Assembly: GCA_025175895.1 (NCBI GenBank)
Contig: CM046005.1
Coordinates: 57,932,325-57,996,324, forward strand
Origin: Wurfbainia villosa
Taxonomy: Eukaryota; Streptophyta; Magnoliopsida; Zingiberales; Zingiberaceae
DNA length: 64,000 nt
Direction: 5' to 3'
How positions within the stretch are numbered: position 1 is the stretch's first letter; every line of letters starts with the position of its first letter. A program made the position numbers and the translations under genes. Positions 44,287 through 56,860 of the stretch are shown one piece after another. The notes under the pieces are model-generated. The model did no database searches. It was not told the origin of the DNA and saw only the letters and a program-made list of their open reading frames with translations.

Positions 44287-46338
44287 TGTTAGTTATATAT
44301 GAGAGGTGTCCTAAGGCAATTGACTTATGGATGTTCCATTTATTTGAAAATGAAGATTCACTATTTGAGTATGCATATTTTTATGTATTTGATTAGATCT
44401 TAAAATCATTTACCAGATGTCCGCAATACGATTCACATCATGAGAGACTTTGTGATTGGATCACAATTAGTGACTTTCTCTACATGTGTAATTGTGATGT
44501 ATTGGAATTATCCCTAGTCAATGAATTGATGCATACGGATGCCATCGATTCTGTTGAGACTAGCACAAGATATACTCTTTGGTTTACCCAAGCAACTATT
44601 TCTCATTGGCTGGAGACATTGGGATGTCCGGAGTTGATCATGGATGCTAGTTATGGTAACCAGTTCATTAGAGCGACCAGCTGTAAGACTTTATATGGTT
44701 CTCTACATATACAGATATGTCAATGAAGTCTTTATTGCAGCTTAAGTGTGATATCCTTCGACTTGAGGTATTCAAGTCATCTTGGTTATGGAGACTTATG
44801 CTTTGACATCTTAAGTAAGCATCTCCGAGGAGATGTTGATCCGGGATGATTGGGCATAAGTCGAAGTGCCCGAAGGTGTTTGAGTAGCTAACAGAGAATT
44901 CACCACTCCTTGCGAGGCGATGTATACCCTATGGCCTCTCATTGGGTTGTTACTAAAGTTTTTGGGCAAAGCATTACATGCTTAGAGTAGGGTACTCTTG
45001 GATACATGTGCAGTAATTAGAATCTGCATGACGAGGAAGTAAATACTTGGGCTAGGTGTGATGTAGTCAGCCTAGTGGGGAATGATACTATAGACCATGT
45101 TCTGAACCAAGTGGGTATAAGATGAGTGAAGGGAACATGGCACAATTTACTGTAGTACTGAAAGGTTTCAGAAGATGTTCTAGGATCAACCGTTGATTTT
45201 CTGGTTAATTGGGGATCATGATGTACTACTAGGTGCCACTTATGATCGTTCTATAATTAATGGTTAATTATAGACGACCAACATAAATCTAGAACTTATT
45301 TGGTCACATGCACTACGAGTGTTATCCGAAGGATTTAAAACGAGTTTGAGAATGAGATTCTCAGATATAGAGAGACTTGGTTTGGTTGGACCAAACATGG
45401 AGCGAGCATGAAATTGTTTCAGTCGCATCAGAAGCATGGATGGGCCGAGTCCTATGAAGACATGATGGATGAACCAAATCGGTTTGGTTCTAATCTAATG
45501 GTGGAAAATAAACCAAAGGGGTTTGGTTTGTTTTAAACGAATGAACCAAAGTTGGTTCGGTTCGTTTTAACTTAAAATAGACCAACGTGGTTTGGTTTAT
45601 TTTAACTTAAGTTATTAGAGTGGGTTAACAGATTTTGGTTGTGAACCAATGACCGTTAAGGTTTCTTGATGGTCAAGGAACACATGTTCTATAAATAAGA
45701 GGGTAGAGAAATATTTTGTGGACGAGTTAAGGTATTGCGAAACCCTAGCCACCTCCTCTCCTCTTCCTCTCTTATTGTCGCGACCCAACCCTTGGCGCCG
45801 CCCACCCCTTGGGCGTTGCATCCTCCAGCTGCTGACCATCCACCAGTCGTCGGCCACCCTCCGGAAAGCAGCCTAGCCGCCGACCATCTTTGTAGTCGTC
45901 GGCCACCAAGGTGCAGCCGACCAATTTGATTGGCCGGCCCTTCCGAGGAGACAAGTTCGTGGAACTTATTTTGTGATCATCTCTTGGATCACATTGTCTT
46001 CAATGTGAGACTAGTATCTCTCGTCAAGAAGAGGTTCGCAGCTTGTAAAGCTATCCCGACGATACTCGACGTGGATACAAATAGAGATGATACTAGAGAG
46101 GGTCGCTACGGTTGATGTCATTCCCGCTACACGTGATTCGTTAGGTATACCTAGATATAAAGTTTATTGCAAAAATTTTAAATATGCGATTATGTCTACA
46201 CTTGTTGTATCCTGCATGTGTGTGGTGTGTGTGATGTAATAAAATTAGTTTATTACCATATTATTTTACTTCTACTGTGTGCATATTTACGAAACAAGTT
46301 CGAACACACACCCATGTCGGTGCCGGGGAAACCCAACA
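44287..46338 (+). repeat. I 5' LTR
   Basis: 2052 bp, TGTTAGTTAT...CCCAACA, aligned end to end with the E2 and K LTRs but more diverged. TATA box TATAAATA at 45690-45697. Confidence 0.88.
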
Positions 46339-46339
46339 G

Positions 46340-46352
46340 TGGTATCAGAGCC
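46340..46352 (+). other. I primer-binding site (tRNA-iMet)
   Basis: TGGTATCAGAGCC one base after the LTR end. Confidence 0.9.
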
Positions 46353-46946
46353 CGACTGTGTTTCGACATAATCATAAAATTGTTTTATGATAGTCATATT
46401 TATATTTTTGGAATTTTCTACTTTTGGAAAGTTTAGAAAATAATTATGGAAATTTTAATTAGTAAAGAAATTCAAATTGAAAATTTTCTAATGTGATTAG
46501 GAAATTACAATTTAGAAAATTTATTTCCTAAATTAAATTTGAATTTCCTTAGTTAATATTTTCCAAAAATAAAATATATGATTAGATTTGGATATTTGAT
46601 TCCTAATTTAATCAAGATATGATTTGAGAAATCAAATCTCAAATATATTTTATTTTCAAAAAGTAGTTATGACAAATAAGGAAACTATTTGTACATGTCA
46701 TAATTGTATGTCATGTAATTGCATTAGATGCATATCATTATGTCATGCGTGTCGTGACATGTAGATGCATTAGTTGCACATATGTATGCCATGTGTGCCA
46801 TGCCAAGCAGATAATAGTTATTTCGGCAATTTACCAAAGGGCGCACCTCAAGTTTCGAATTGCCCAAACACAGTCCCATAGTTTCATATATACCAAAGGG
46901 CGCACTTCATTCCTTTTTTACTCCTCCCGCCAAACGTGGATATCAA

Positions 46947-49139
46947 TGTTAGAGGTGTCCTAAGGCAATCATCTTATGTTTAAATCATTTATATGATAAA
47001 TGAAGATTCACTATTTGAGTATACATATTTTCATGTATTTGATTAGATCTTAAACTCATTTACTAAATATCCACAATACGATTCACAGCATGAGAGAATT
47101 TGTGATTGGATCACAACTAGTGAGTATCTCTACATGTGTAATTGTGATGTATTGGAATTATCCCTAGTCGATGAATTGATGGATTTGGACACCATCAATT
47201 CTGTCGAGACTAGCACGAGGTATACTCCTTGGTGTATCCAAGCAGCTGATTCTCACTGGCTGGAGACATTGTGATGTCCGGAGTTAATCGTGGATGCTAG
47301 TTATGGTAACTAGTTCATTGAAGTGACCAGCTGTAAGACTTCATATGGTTCTCTGCATATATGGATATGTCAATGAAGTTCTTACTGTAGCTTAAGTGCG
47401 ATGTTCCTTTTACTTGCAGTATTCAAGTCATCTTGGTCATGAAGACTTATGCTTTGACATCTTAAGCAAGCATCTCTGAGGAGATGTGGACTCGAGATGA
47501 TTGGGTATAAGTCGAAGTGGCCGAAGGTGTTTAAATAGCCTATAAAAGATTCACCACTCCTTGCGAGGAGATGTATACCCATGGCCTCTCGTCGGATTGT
47601 TACTAGAGTCTTTGGCCAAAGCATTACATGTTTAGAGTAAGGTACTCTTGGATACATGTGCAGTAACTAGAATTCGTAGGATGAGGAAATGATACTTGGG
47701 CTAGGTGTGACGTAGTCGACCTAGTGGGGACTGACACTATAGACCATGTCCTGAACCAAGTGGGTATAAGATGCGTGAAGGGAATGGGGTACGATTCATT
47801 ATAGCTGCTGAAGGATTTCAGAAATGGTTCTGGATCAACCGTTGATTTTTCGATTAATTGGGGATTATGATGTACTACTAGGTGCAACTCATGATCATTC
47901 TATAATTAATAGTTAATTATAGACGACCAACATAAACTGAGAACCTATTTGGTCACACACACAACGAGTGTAATATGAAGGATTTAAAACGAGCTTGAGA
48001 ATGAGATTCTCATATCGAGAGAAACTAGGTTTCATTGGACAAATCGTTTCAGTCGGAACGGAAGCATGGATGTGCCGAGTCTTATGAAAACATGACGGAC
48101 GAAAAAAATTGATTTGGTTCTAATCCAATGGTGGAAAATAAACCAAAGTGGTTTGGTTTGTTTTAAACGAATGAACCAAAGTTGGTTCGGTTCGTTTTAA
48201 CTTAAAATAGACCAACTCGGTTCGGTTTATTTTAACTTAAGTTATTGGAGCGGGTTAATGGGTTTTGGTTAGGAACCAATTACTCTAAGGAGAAGGTTTC
48301 TTGATGGTTAAGAAACACACACTCTATAAAAGCGCGGCTAGAGGTTTGGAGAGCCCTAAGTTTATTTTTTAAAATACTCTTCCTCTCCTCTCCCTCTCTT
48401 CTCTTTGCCATTGCCCAAGGAGTCCATGCCGCCCAGCCCTTGTGTGCTGCCGTCCACCCTAGCTGTCGGCGTCCAGCTACTGCCGGCCACTCCTCCGGCG
48501 ACCCACCTTGGTTCCGGTGACCAAGGATTAGCCGGCCATCTCCTTTGGCCGGCACCTCCACCAAGCTGTCCAGTTTTTGGACAGCTTGTTCCCTTCTTGT
48601 TGGAGCGTCGTTTGGACGGCTTTTGGAGCTCCGACAGCGACTTTATTGTCGGGTATTGGATCTCCGGTAATCCTCATAGGTGGAGGACCAAGGATTCATC
48701 AATCGGTTGACGAATACCTCTCCGGAGAAGCGAGTTTTGGGGACTCATTTTCGAATCCGAATTTTGATTCGGATTGTGATCTTCTCTCGATCACATTGTC
48801 TTCGACATGAGGCTAGTGACTCCTACGAAGACGAGGCTCGTAGCTTAGCGAAGCTATCGCGATGGTACTCGGCGTGGATATGGATAGAGGCAATTCTAGC
48901 AAGAGTTGCTCCGGTTGATGCCATTCCTGCTGCACGTGATACGTCAGGTATAACTAGCGTAATTTCCTTTTATTACAAAATTTGAAACTATGATTATGTC
49001 TACAAGTGTTGTACTATGCATGCATGTGGTGTGTGTGTTGTAATAAATTAGATTTATTGTCTTTTAATTCTTCCACTGTGCACATGTTTATGAAACATCT
49101 TTGAACACCTACTCGCTGTGATACTGAGGAAACCCAACA
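46947..49139 (+). repeat. K 5' LTR
   Basis: 2193 bp, TGTTAGAGGT...CCCAACA. TATAAAAG at 48325-48332. GC-rich ORFs near 48280-48985 lie downstream of the TATA and recur in the 3' LTR. Confidence 0.9.
48325..48332 (+). promoter_or_regulatory. K 5' LTR TATA box
   Basis: TATAAAAG followed by GCGCGG. The 3' LTR has CAATAAAA at the same place (55633-55640), so its TATA is damaged. Confidence 0.65.
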
Positions 49140-49140
49140 G

Positions 49141-49153
49141 TGGTATTAGAGCC
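49141..49153 (+). other. K primer-binding site with one mismatch
   Basis: TGGTATTAGAGCC differs from the consensus by one C-to-T change at position 7. Confidence 0.8.
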
Positions 49154-50540
49154 CAAGTTGTATTTCAACATAATCGTAAAATTATTTTACGATAGTCATA
49201 ATTGTATTAATGAAAATTTTCTACTTTTGGAAAGTTTAAAAGTATTTATGGAAATTAACACTTTCCATAAATAAAATATGTGATTAGATTTGAAAATTTA
49301 TTTCCTAATTTAATCATGATTTGATTTGGGGAATCAAATCTAAAACATATTTTATTTCCATAAATAATTTTGACAATTTAGGAAATTTCTTTCCTAAATT
49401 AAATTTGACTTTCCTTAATTAACACTTTCCATAAATAAAATATGTGATTAGATTTGGAAATTTATTACCTAATTTAATCATGATTTGATTTGGGGAATCA
49501 TATCTCAGACATATTTTATTTCCATAAATAGTTATGACATATAAGCAAATTTTTGTACATGCCATAATTGTATGCCATGTAATTACATTAGATGCATATC
49601 ATTATGCCATGCATGTCGTGACATGTAGATGTATGTCATGTATGTCATGCCATGTAGATAATAATTATTTGCATGCAAAGAGGATGAGACATTAAAACCT
49701 TTACACAATATTAAAGCCTAGACCTTCCATTAATATGGTTAGAACCAAAGTTTTGTTTCTTATTTCGGTTGTTGGACTCTCTCCAAGCCCGGCTCGAACC
49801 TGAACATTTTCAAACCATGGAATAGTTTAATACTAATATGGTAAGAGTCAGAGGTCAATCGTTAGATTTGGTTGTTGGACTCTCTCCAAGACGTGCTAAT
49901 TGGTTGAATGTGCTCTAACCATATTAAAGCTATTTCTTGATTAATGGGTTGGCTTTAACCTGGAGCATCGGCTTGTTGGACTCTCTCCAAGGTCGATGTG
50001 AAGAGAGGTGAAGTTGGGTGTTATGCATATGATGCATACTTGTTAATGAGTTAACAACCCGATGTATGTGTGAACATTCAATTAGTTGATAGCACATTAT
50101 GATAGTTGCATATATGTTATATGCAATCGATATACTTGATACCTACCATTGTAGCTATGAATGACTTGTTGGACTCTATCCAAGGTTGTTCATATCTATG
50201 TTGGATATCAGTCCTTTCGGAGATGGACCTACGATCTCCCGAAGTGATTTTGGGGTTTTAAAATTCAAAAAATGAATTTTAAAACCCCGAAATGATTTTG
50301 ATGCAATCGATATACTTGATACCTACCATTGTAGCTATGAATGGCTTGTTGGACTCTATCCAAGGTTGTTCATATCTATGTTGGATATCAGCCCTTTTGG
50401 AGATGGACCTACGATCTCCCGAAGTGATTTTGGGGTTTTAAAATTCAAAAAATGAATGGGATTTGTAAATGTATGTTGATGCATTTTTCCATCTTTCTCA
50501 TATATGCTTGATTTTGTATTTCTAGGTTAATTGCTTGATC
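49154..50540 (+). other. K untranslated leader with five hairpin motifs and a duplication
   Basis: TTGGACTCTCTCCAA or TTGGACTCTATCCAA occurs at 49772, 49875, 49976, 50169 and 50349, each a 5-bp stem with a 5-nt loop. A direct duplication of about 180 bp (50123-50276 and 50302-50456) accounts for the fifth copy. Confidence 0.7.
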
Positions 50541-51152
50541 ATGATATCTTTGAATTTGCGCTCTATTTTGAATTCGAATAAATTGACTGGGCTGAACTTC
50601 TTGGACTGGCTTAGAAACTTGAGAATTGTTCTCAAGGCGAAAAAGCTTGCGTATGTCCTCGAAGAGCCTCTTCCCGCCCGTCCTAGTAATGATGCAACTT
50701 TGGACCAATTGTTGGCCTATCAGAAACATGTGAGTGATTCTGAACTAGTGAGTTACATCATGCTAGCTACGATGGTACCCAAGCTGTGGAAGTAACATGA
50801 GCATATGGATGCTCATACCATAGTCTTTCATCTTTATGAGTTGTTTGATGAGCAAGTGAGATCTGAATGGTTCGAAGTCTCCAAGCTCCTCTTCACCTCT
50901 GAGATGCAAAAAGGTTCATCTGTGGTACTGCTCAACATGCTGAAGACAATGGAGCCTTCTGTAAAGCATGAGCAAGGGATGATGTTGTTAGTTGATTCCT
51001 CAAAGAAAGGTTCTAAGAGGAAGTCAAAGGAACAACAGAAGGGAAAGAAGAAAAAGGCTAAAAAGGCAGAACCAACTCAAAAAGGCACTTGCCATCATTG
51101 TGGCAGGAGGGCCATTGGCGAAGAAACTGTAAGATTTATCTTGAGTCCGTGA
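50541..51152 (+). pseudogene. gag: K gag with stop and internal deletion
   Basis: The ATG is at 50541. LNLRSIL, TGLNFLDWLRNLRIVLKAKKLAYVLEE and ELVSYIMLATMVPKLWK are read to 50795, where TAA replaces Gln. The frame resumes at 50805 (MDAHTIVFHLYELFDEQ) but jumps from EMQKGSSV to LLNMLKTMEPSVK, losing about 60 residues compared with C and D. The zinc knuckle is split: CHHCG is in this frame and GHWRRNC in the next. Confidence 0.8.
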
Positions 51153-51988
51153 AGAAGAATAAGACATCAGATTCCCCATCTTCTTCAGATATCTTCGTTA
51201 TTGATTGTCATAATATTTCCTCAAACACTTGGGTATTGGATACTGAGTGTGGCTCACATATATGTAATGACATACATGGGCTAAGGAATAGAAGAAGACT
51301 CGTCAAGGGAGAGTCAAATTTACGTATTGGGAATGGAGCAAAGGTTGCTACACTCGCCATCGAAACATATTTGTTGAGACTCCCTACAGGACTTGTCTTA
51401 GAACTATACAATTGCTTTTATGTTCCTTCGTTGATAAAGAACATCATTTCTATTTCTTGTTTAAATAGAAATGGGTACCATTTGACTTTTAGTAACAATT
51501 GTTGTTACATAACTTTGAATGGCATGCTTTATGGGTCTGGAACATTGTGCAATGGTATATATACATTAGACGTATCCAGTGACATTCTCAATATCGAAGC
51601 GAGCAACAAGCATGCTCGAAAAAATAATAAATTAGACTCCTACATGTGGCATTGTCGTCTTGGCCATGTGAGCAAGAAACGCATGGCCGAATTACACCGA
51701 TGTGGAATTCTAGAATCGTTTGAATTAGACTCATACGATACATGCGAATCATGCTTAAAAGGCAAGACTAAGTTACCTTTTACGGGAAAAGGTGAACTGG
51801 TGGGAGAGTTGCTTGGTCTAATACATACTGATGTATGTGGACCTATGTCAACTCAAGCTCTAGGAGGCTATAGCTACATCATTACCTTCATCGATGATCA
51901 CTCACGGTTTGGGTATGTGTTCTTGATAAAACACAAGTATGAAGCCTTTGAAAGGTTCAAAGAATTCAAAAATGAAGTAGAGAAATAA
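51089..51988 (+). CDS. pol: K protease and integrase N-terminal half (299-aa ORF)
   Basis: It starts within the zinc knuckle (GHWRRNCKIYLESV). The protease site reads WVLDTECGSHIC, so the Gly of the DTG triplet is Glu and the enzyme should be inactive. Integrase follows, with the zinc site WHCRLGHVSKKRM and CESCLKGK and the first catalytic Asp in HTDVCGP. The ORF ends at TAA after FKNEVEK (51986-51988), just before the second catalytic Asp region, where E2 has a Gln. Confidence 0.82.
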   Translation: MPSLWQEGHWRRNCKIYLESVKKNKTSDSPSSSDIFVIDCHNISSNTWVLDTECGSHICNDIHGLRNRRRLVKGESNLRIGNGAKVATLAIETYLLRLPTGLVLELYNCFYVPSLIKNIISISCLNRNGYHLTFSNNCCYITLNGMLYGSGTLCNGIYTLDVSSDILNIEASNKHARKNNKLDSYMWHCRLGHVSKKRMAELHRCGILESFELDSYDTCESCLKGKTKLPFTGKGELVGELLGLIHTDVCGPMSTQALGGYSYIITFIDDHSRFGYVFLIKHKYEAFERFKEFKNEVEK

Positions 51989-52621
51989 CTTGGCAAGAGT
52001 ATTAAAATACTTCGATCGGATCGAGGTGGTGAATACTTGAGTCAAGAGTTTCTAGATTATCTAAGGGACAATGGTATATTGTCTCAATGGACTCCGCCGT
52101 ATACACCACAGCATAATGGTGTATCTGAGAGGAGAAACCGAACCTTGTTGGACATGGTTAGGTCGATGATGAATCACGTGAATCTTCCCAAGTCCTTTTG
52201 GAGCTATGCACTTCAGACTGCTATTTACTTGTTAAAAAGAGTCCCAACCAAGGTAGTCTCTACTACTCCATATGAGATATGGAATAGTAAGAAACCTCAT
52301 TTGTCTTAATTAAAGATATAAGGTAGTCCTGCTTATGTGAAGCGGACTGTATCAGACAAAATGGATACTAAGTCTGATAAATGTCTATTTATTGGATACC
52401 CTAAGGAAACGAGGGGTTACCAATTCTATCATCTTGTTGAACAAAAGGTGTTTGTTTCAAGGCATGTTGTGCTTCTAGAGAAAGAGTTTCTCTTGCAAGA
52501 AAACAGTGGGAGCGTTGTTTAACTTGAGGAGGTTCAAGAGACTCGAATAGACATTGATGAGATACCTAGTCAAGCACCTCAACCGATAACTTATAGTGAT
52601 GAGACATCGGTTGAACCTATT
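51989..52621 (+). pseudogene. pol: K integrase C-terminal half, frameshifted
   Basis: SDRGGEYLSQEFLDYL and NGVSERRNRTLLDMVRSMM (52010-52170) give the second Asp and the Glu of the triad. Stops at about 52307-52321 interrupt the segment before AYVKRTVSDKMDTKSDKCLFIGYPKETRG (52330-52420). A stop after ENSGSVV (52520) precedes a variable linker. Confidence 0.78.
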
Positions 52622-53370
52622 GTGACACCACATCTTCATAGATCTGGTAGGACACACAACATTCCCGAGAGATATGGATTTCTCGTAAGTGAATTGAATG
52701 ACGTGTTACTCATTGACGATGAGGAACCTACCAGTTGTGAAGAAGTTCTGAAAAGTTCAGAAAGGGACAAATGGCTTGAAGTCATGAAGTTGGAAATGGA
52801 TTCCATGTATGAAAATCAAGTTTGGAACTTGGTGGACCCATCAGAAGATATTAAGCCTATAGGGTGCAAGTGGGTTTTCAAGAAGAAAACCGACATAGAT
52901 GGTAATGTGATTACCTATAAGGCTAGATTAGTGGTGAAAGGCTATCGTCAAAAGCAAGGTGTTGATTATGACGAAACCTATTCACCACTTGCTATGCTTA
53001 AATCCATTCGGATGCTCCTGGCCATAGCGGCTCATTATGATTATGAGATATGACAGATGGATGTGAAAATGACTTTCCTTAATGGAAACCTACTCGAGGA
53101 TGTGTATATGATACAACCTGAGGGTTTCACATCGGTTGATAAAACCAAGATATGCAAACTTCGACGGTCCATTTATGGACTGAAGCAAGCATCCAGGAGC
53201 TGGAATATCTATTTTGATGAGACAATCAAAAGGTTGATTTCTCACAAAATTCGGACGAACCTTGAGTGTACAAGAAGGTTAGTGGGAGTGCAGTCGTGTT
53301 TCTAGTATTGTATGTCGATGACATATTACTTATAGGAAACGATATATCTGTCTTACAGTTAGTTAAAATT
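52622..53370 (+). pseudogene. pol: K reverse transcriptase, one stop and one frameshift
   Basis: 52622-53053 holds WVFKKKTDIDG, YKARLVVKGYRQKQGVDYDETYSP and MLKSIRMLLAIAAHYDYEI. TGA then replaces Trp of WQMDVK. 53057-53305 continues with MDVKMTFLNGNLLEDVYMIQPEG and KLRRSIYGLKQASRSWNIYFDE, then shifts. The YVDD catalytic motif is at 53311-53322 in the shifted frame. Confidence 0.83.
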
Positions 53371-53373
53371 TGA

Positions 53374-54220
53374 TTGTCCAAGACATTCTCCATGAAAGAC
53401 CTGGGAGAAGCAACCTACATCCTCAGGATTAAGATCTATAGGGATAGATCGAATCAGTTGCTTGGTCTTTCGCAGTCTACATATATAGACCGAGTGCTAA
53501 AAAGGTTTAGAATATCGGAATCCAAGAAAGGTTTCCTTCACATCAGGCATGGGATACACCTTTCGAAGTCTATGTGTCCACGCATAGAAGACGAGAGGAT
53601 TTGCATGAGTAAGATTCCCTATGCATCCACAATAGGATCTATCATGTATGCTATGTTATGTACGAGGCCCGATGTATCATATTCTATGAGTATCACGAGA
53701 AGATGCCAGTCTGATCCAGGAATGGATCATTAGGCGACTGTTAAGACGATCCTTAAGTACTTAAGAAGAACTAAGGATGTGTTCCTAATATATAGAGAAG
53801 GAGACATGGTGATACGCAAGTATACGAATGCCAACTTCCAGACAGACAAGATGATTCCAGGTCTCAGTCTGGGTACGTGTTCACCTTGAATGGAGGTGCA
53901 ATAAGTTGGAAAGGTTCCAAGCAAGACACTATAGCAAATTCTGCCACTGAGGCAGAATACATTGTAGATTTAGAAGCAACAAAGGAAGCGGTTTGGATCA
54001 AGAAGTTAATCTTTGAACTTGATGTGGTCTCATCAATTATCCAAACATGTGCTTCGCCGCTATCATTTGATCATAGAGATCATAAGTAGGAAGGAAATAC
54101 AAATCGAGAAGATTCCCACTTAAAGGAACTTAGCGAACCCTTTAACTAAGGCCTTACCTCAAAGTAATTTTGAGGGTCATGTTAGAGCTTATGGTATTGG
54201 ATACCGTGGCGATTGACATT
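53374..54220 (+). pseudogene. pol: K RT connection and RNase H, frameshifted
   Basis: 53374-53733 reads KTFSMKDLGEATYIL through IPYASTIGSIMYAMLCTRPDVSYSMS. 53877-54089 holds GGAISWKGSKQDTIANSATEAEYIVDLEATKEAVW with the RNase H Glu. The DNNGAIAQAKEPRSHQ block is deleted between SSII and QTCASPL. ELSEPLTKALPQ-like sequence near 54127-54165 ends the domain. Confidence 0.8.
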
Positions 54221-54225
54221 AGGCC

Positions 54226-54236
54226 AAGTGGGAGTT
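54226..54236 (+). other. K polypurine tract
   Basis: AAGTGGGAGTT directly before the 3' LTR. Confidence 0.8.
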
Positions 54237-56461
54237 TGTTAGAGGTGGCCTAAGACAATCGCCTTAAGTTTAAACCATTTATATGATAAATGAAGATTCA
54301 CTATTTGAGTATACATGTTTTCATGTATTTGATTAGATCTTAAACTCATTTACTGAATGTCTACTATACGATTCACAGGATGAGAGAATTTGTGATTGGA
54401 TCACAACTAGTGAGTATCTCAACATGTATAATTGTGATGTATTGGAATTATCCCTAGTCGATGAATTAATGGATTTGGACACCATCAATTCTGTTGAGAC
54501 TAGCACGCAGTATACTCTTTGGTGTATCTAAGCAGTTGATTCTCACTTGCTGGAGACATTGTGATGTCCGGAGTTAATCGTGGATGCTAGTTATGGTAAC
54601 TAGTTCATTGGAGTGACCAGCTGTAAGACTTCATATGGTTCTCTGCATAAATAGATATGTCAATGAAGTTCTTATTGCAGCTTAAGTGCGATGTTCCTTT
54701 GACTTGCAGTATTCAAGTCATCTTGGTCATGAAGACTTATGCTTTGACATCTTAAGCAAGCATCTCTGAGGAGATGTGGATCCGGGATGATTGGGTATAA
54801 GTCAAATTGGCCAAAGGTATTTGAATAGCCTATAAAGGATTCACCACTCCTTGTGAGGAGATGTATACCCATGGCCTCTCGTTGGATTGTTACTAAAGTC
54901 TTTGGCCAAAGCATTACTTGTTTAGAGTAAGGTACTCTTGGATACATGTGTAGTAACTAGAATCCGTAGGACGAGGAAATGATACTTGGGCTAGGTGTAA
55001 CGTAGTCGACCTAGTGGGGACTGACACTATAGACCATGTCCAGAACCAAGTGGGTATAAGATGCGTGAAGGGAACGGGGCACGATTCATTGTAGCTGCTG
55101 AAGGGTTTCAGAAATGGTTCTGGATCAACCGTTGATTTTTCGATTAATTGGGAATCATGATGTACTACTAGTTGCCACTCATGATCATTCTATAATTAAT
55201 GGTTAATTATAGATGACCAACATAAACCGAGAACCTATTTGGTCACACGCACAATGAGTGTAATCCGAAGGATTTAAAAAGACTTTGAGAATGAGATTCT
55301 CATATCGAGAGAAACTAGGTTCGGTTGGACCAAACAAGGAGCGAGCATGAAATCATTTCAGTCGCAACGGAAGCATGGATGGGCCGAGTCTTATGAAAAC
55401 ATAACGGATGAACAAAATTGGTTTGGTTCTAATCCAATGGTGGAAAATAAACCAAAGTGGTTTGGTTTGTTTTAAATGAATGAACCAAAGTTGGTTCGGT
55501 TCGTTTTAACTTAAAATAGACCAACTCGGTTCGGTTTATTTTAACTTAAGTTATTGGAGCGGGTTAATGGGTTTTGGTTAGGAACCAATTACTCTAAGGA
55601 GAAGGTTTCTTCATGGTTAAGAAACACACACTCAATAAAAGCGCGGCTAGAGGTTTGGAGAGCCCTAAGTTTATTTTTGAAAATACTCTTCCTCTCCTCT
55701 CCCTCTCTTCTCTTTGCCCCTACCCAAGGAGTCCACATCGCCCAGCCCTTGTGTGCCGCCATCCACCCTAGCTGTCGGCGTCTAGCTACTGTTGGCCACT
55801 CCTCTGACGACACTCTGGCGACCCACCTTGGTTATGGCGACCAAGGATTAGCTGGCCATCTCTTTTGGCCGACGCCAAGTCCTCCACCAAGCTGTCCAAT
55901 TTTTGGACAACTTGTTTCCTTCTTGTCGGAGCATCATTTGGACGGCTTTTGGAGCTCCGACAGTGACTTTATTGCTGGGGATTGGATCTCCGGTAATCCT
56001 CATAGGTGGAGGGCCAAGGATTCGTCAATCGGTTGACGAATACCTCTCCGGAGAAGCGAGTTTTGGGGACTCATTTTTGAATCCGAATTTTGATTCGGAT
56101 TGTGATATTCTCTCGATCACTTCGTCTTCGACACAAGGCTAGTAACTCCTACGAAGACGAGGCTCGTAGCTTAGCAAAGCTATCCTGATAGTACTCGGCG
56201 TGGATATGGATAAAGGCAATTCTAGCGAGAGTTTCTCCGGTTGATATCATTCCCACTGCACGTGATACATCAGGTATAACTAGCGTAATTTCCTTTTATT
56301 GCAAAATTTGAAACTGCGATTATGTCTACACATGTTGTACTATGCATGTATGTGGTGTGTGTTGTAATAAATTAGATTTATTGCCTTTTAATTCTTCCGC
56401 TGTGCACATGTTTACGAAACATGTTCGAACACACACTCGCCGCGGTGTCGGAAACCCAACA
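54237..56461 (+). repeat. K 3' LTR
   Basis: 2225 bp, TGTTAGAGGT...CCCAACA, aligned to the 5' LTR throughout. It has a lost TATA and scattered differences. Confidence 0.9.
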
Positions 56462-56479
56462 ATCTAGCTGGTCGAAAAA

Positions 56480-56860
56480 ATGTAGTGCTGGGAATTATAT
56501 TCACAGGAACACAGTGGTCATTGGATTTGAATTCCCAGCACCACGTACAATATCAAGCTCATCTAGAAAAAAGGTGGTGCTGAAAATTATATTTCCAGGA
56601 ACACAGTGGTCCTGGGATTTAAATTCCCAGGAACACAGTGGTCCTAGGATTTAAATTCCCAGCACCACATACAATATCAAGCTGCCCTAGAAAAAAGATG
56701 GTGTTGTGAATTATATTCTCAGGAACACAGTGGTCCTGGTATTTAAATTCTCAGCACCACGTATAATATTAATCGGTCGAAAAAAAAGATGATGCTGAAA
56801 ATTATATTCCCAGGAACACAGTGGGTCTGGGATTTAAATTCCCAGGACCACCTTTTTTCA
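56480..56860. repeat. Internal tandem array of MITE J
   Basis: About four units of 90-120 bp, each with GTGCTGGGAATT near one end and AATTCCCAGCAC near the other, so each unit is itself an inverted repeat. AGGAACACAGTGGTCCTGG recurs in every unit. Confidence 0.75.

Larger units (their letters stand above)
46947..56461 (+). mobile_element. K: full-length Ty1/copia retrotransposon (E2 family)
   Basis: LTR 46947-49139, PBS 49141 onward, leader, gag, protease, integrase, RT, RNase H, polypurine tract 54226-54236, LTR 54237-56461. The flanks are ATCAA (46942-46946) and ATCTA (56462-56466), an imperfect TSD. Stops and shifts break every domain. LTR differences are more numerous than in C. Confidence 0.9.

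Noticed and set aside
55554..56036. 160-aa frame in the K 3' LTR
   Set aside because: The 5' LTR copy breaks it into 94-101 aa frames, and the composition is Pro/Ser-rich GC sequence of the LTR, so it is not a conserved gene.
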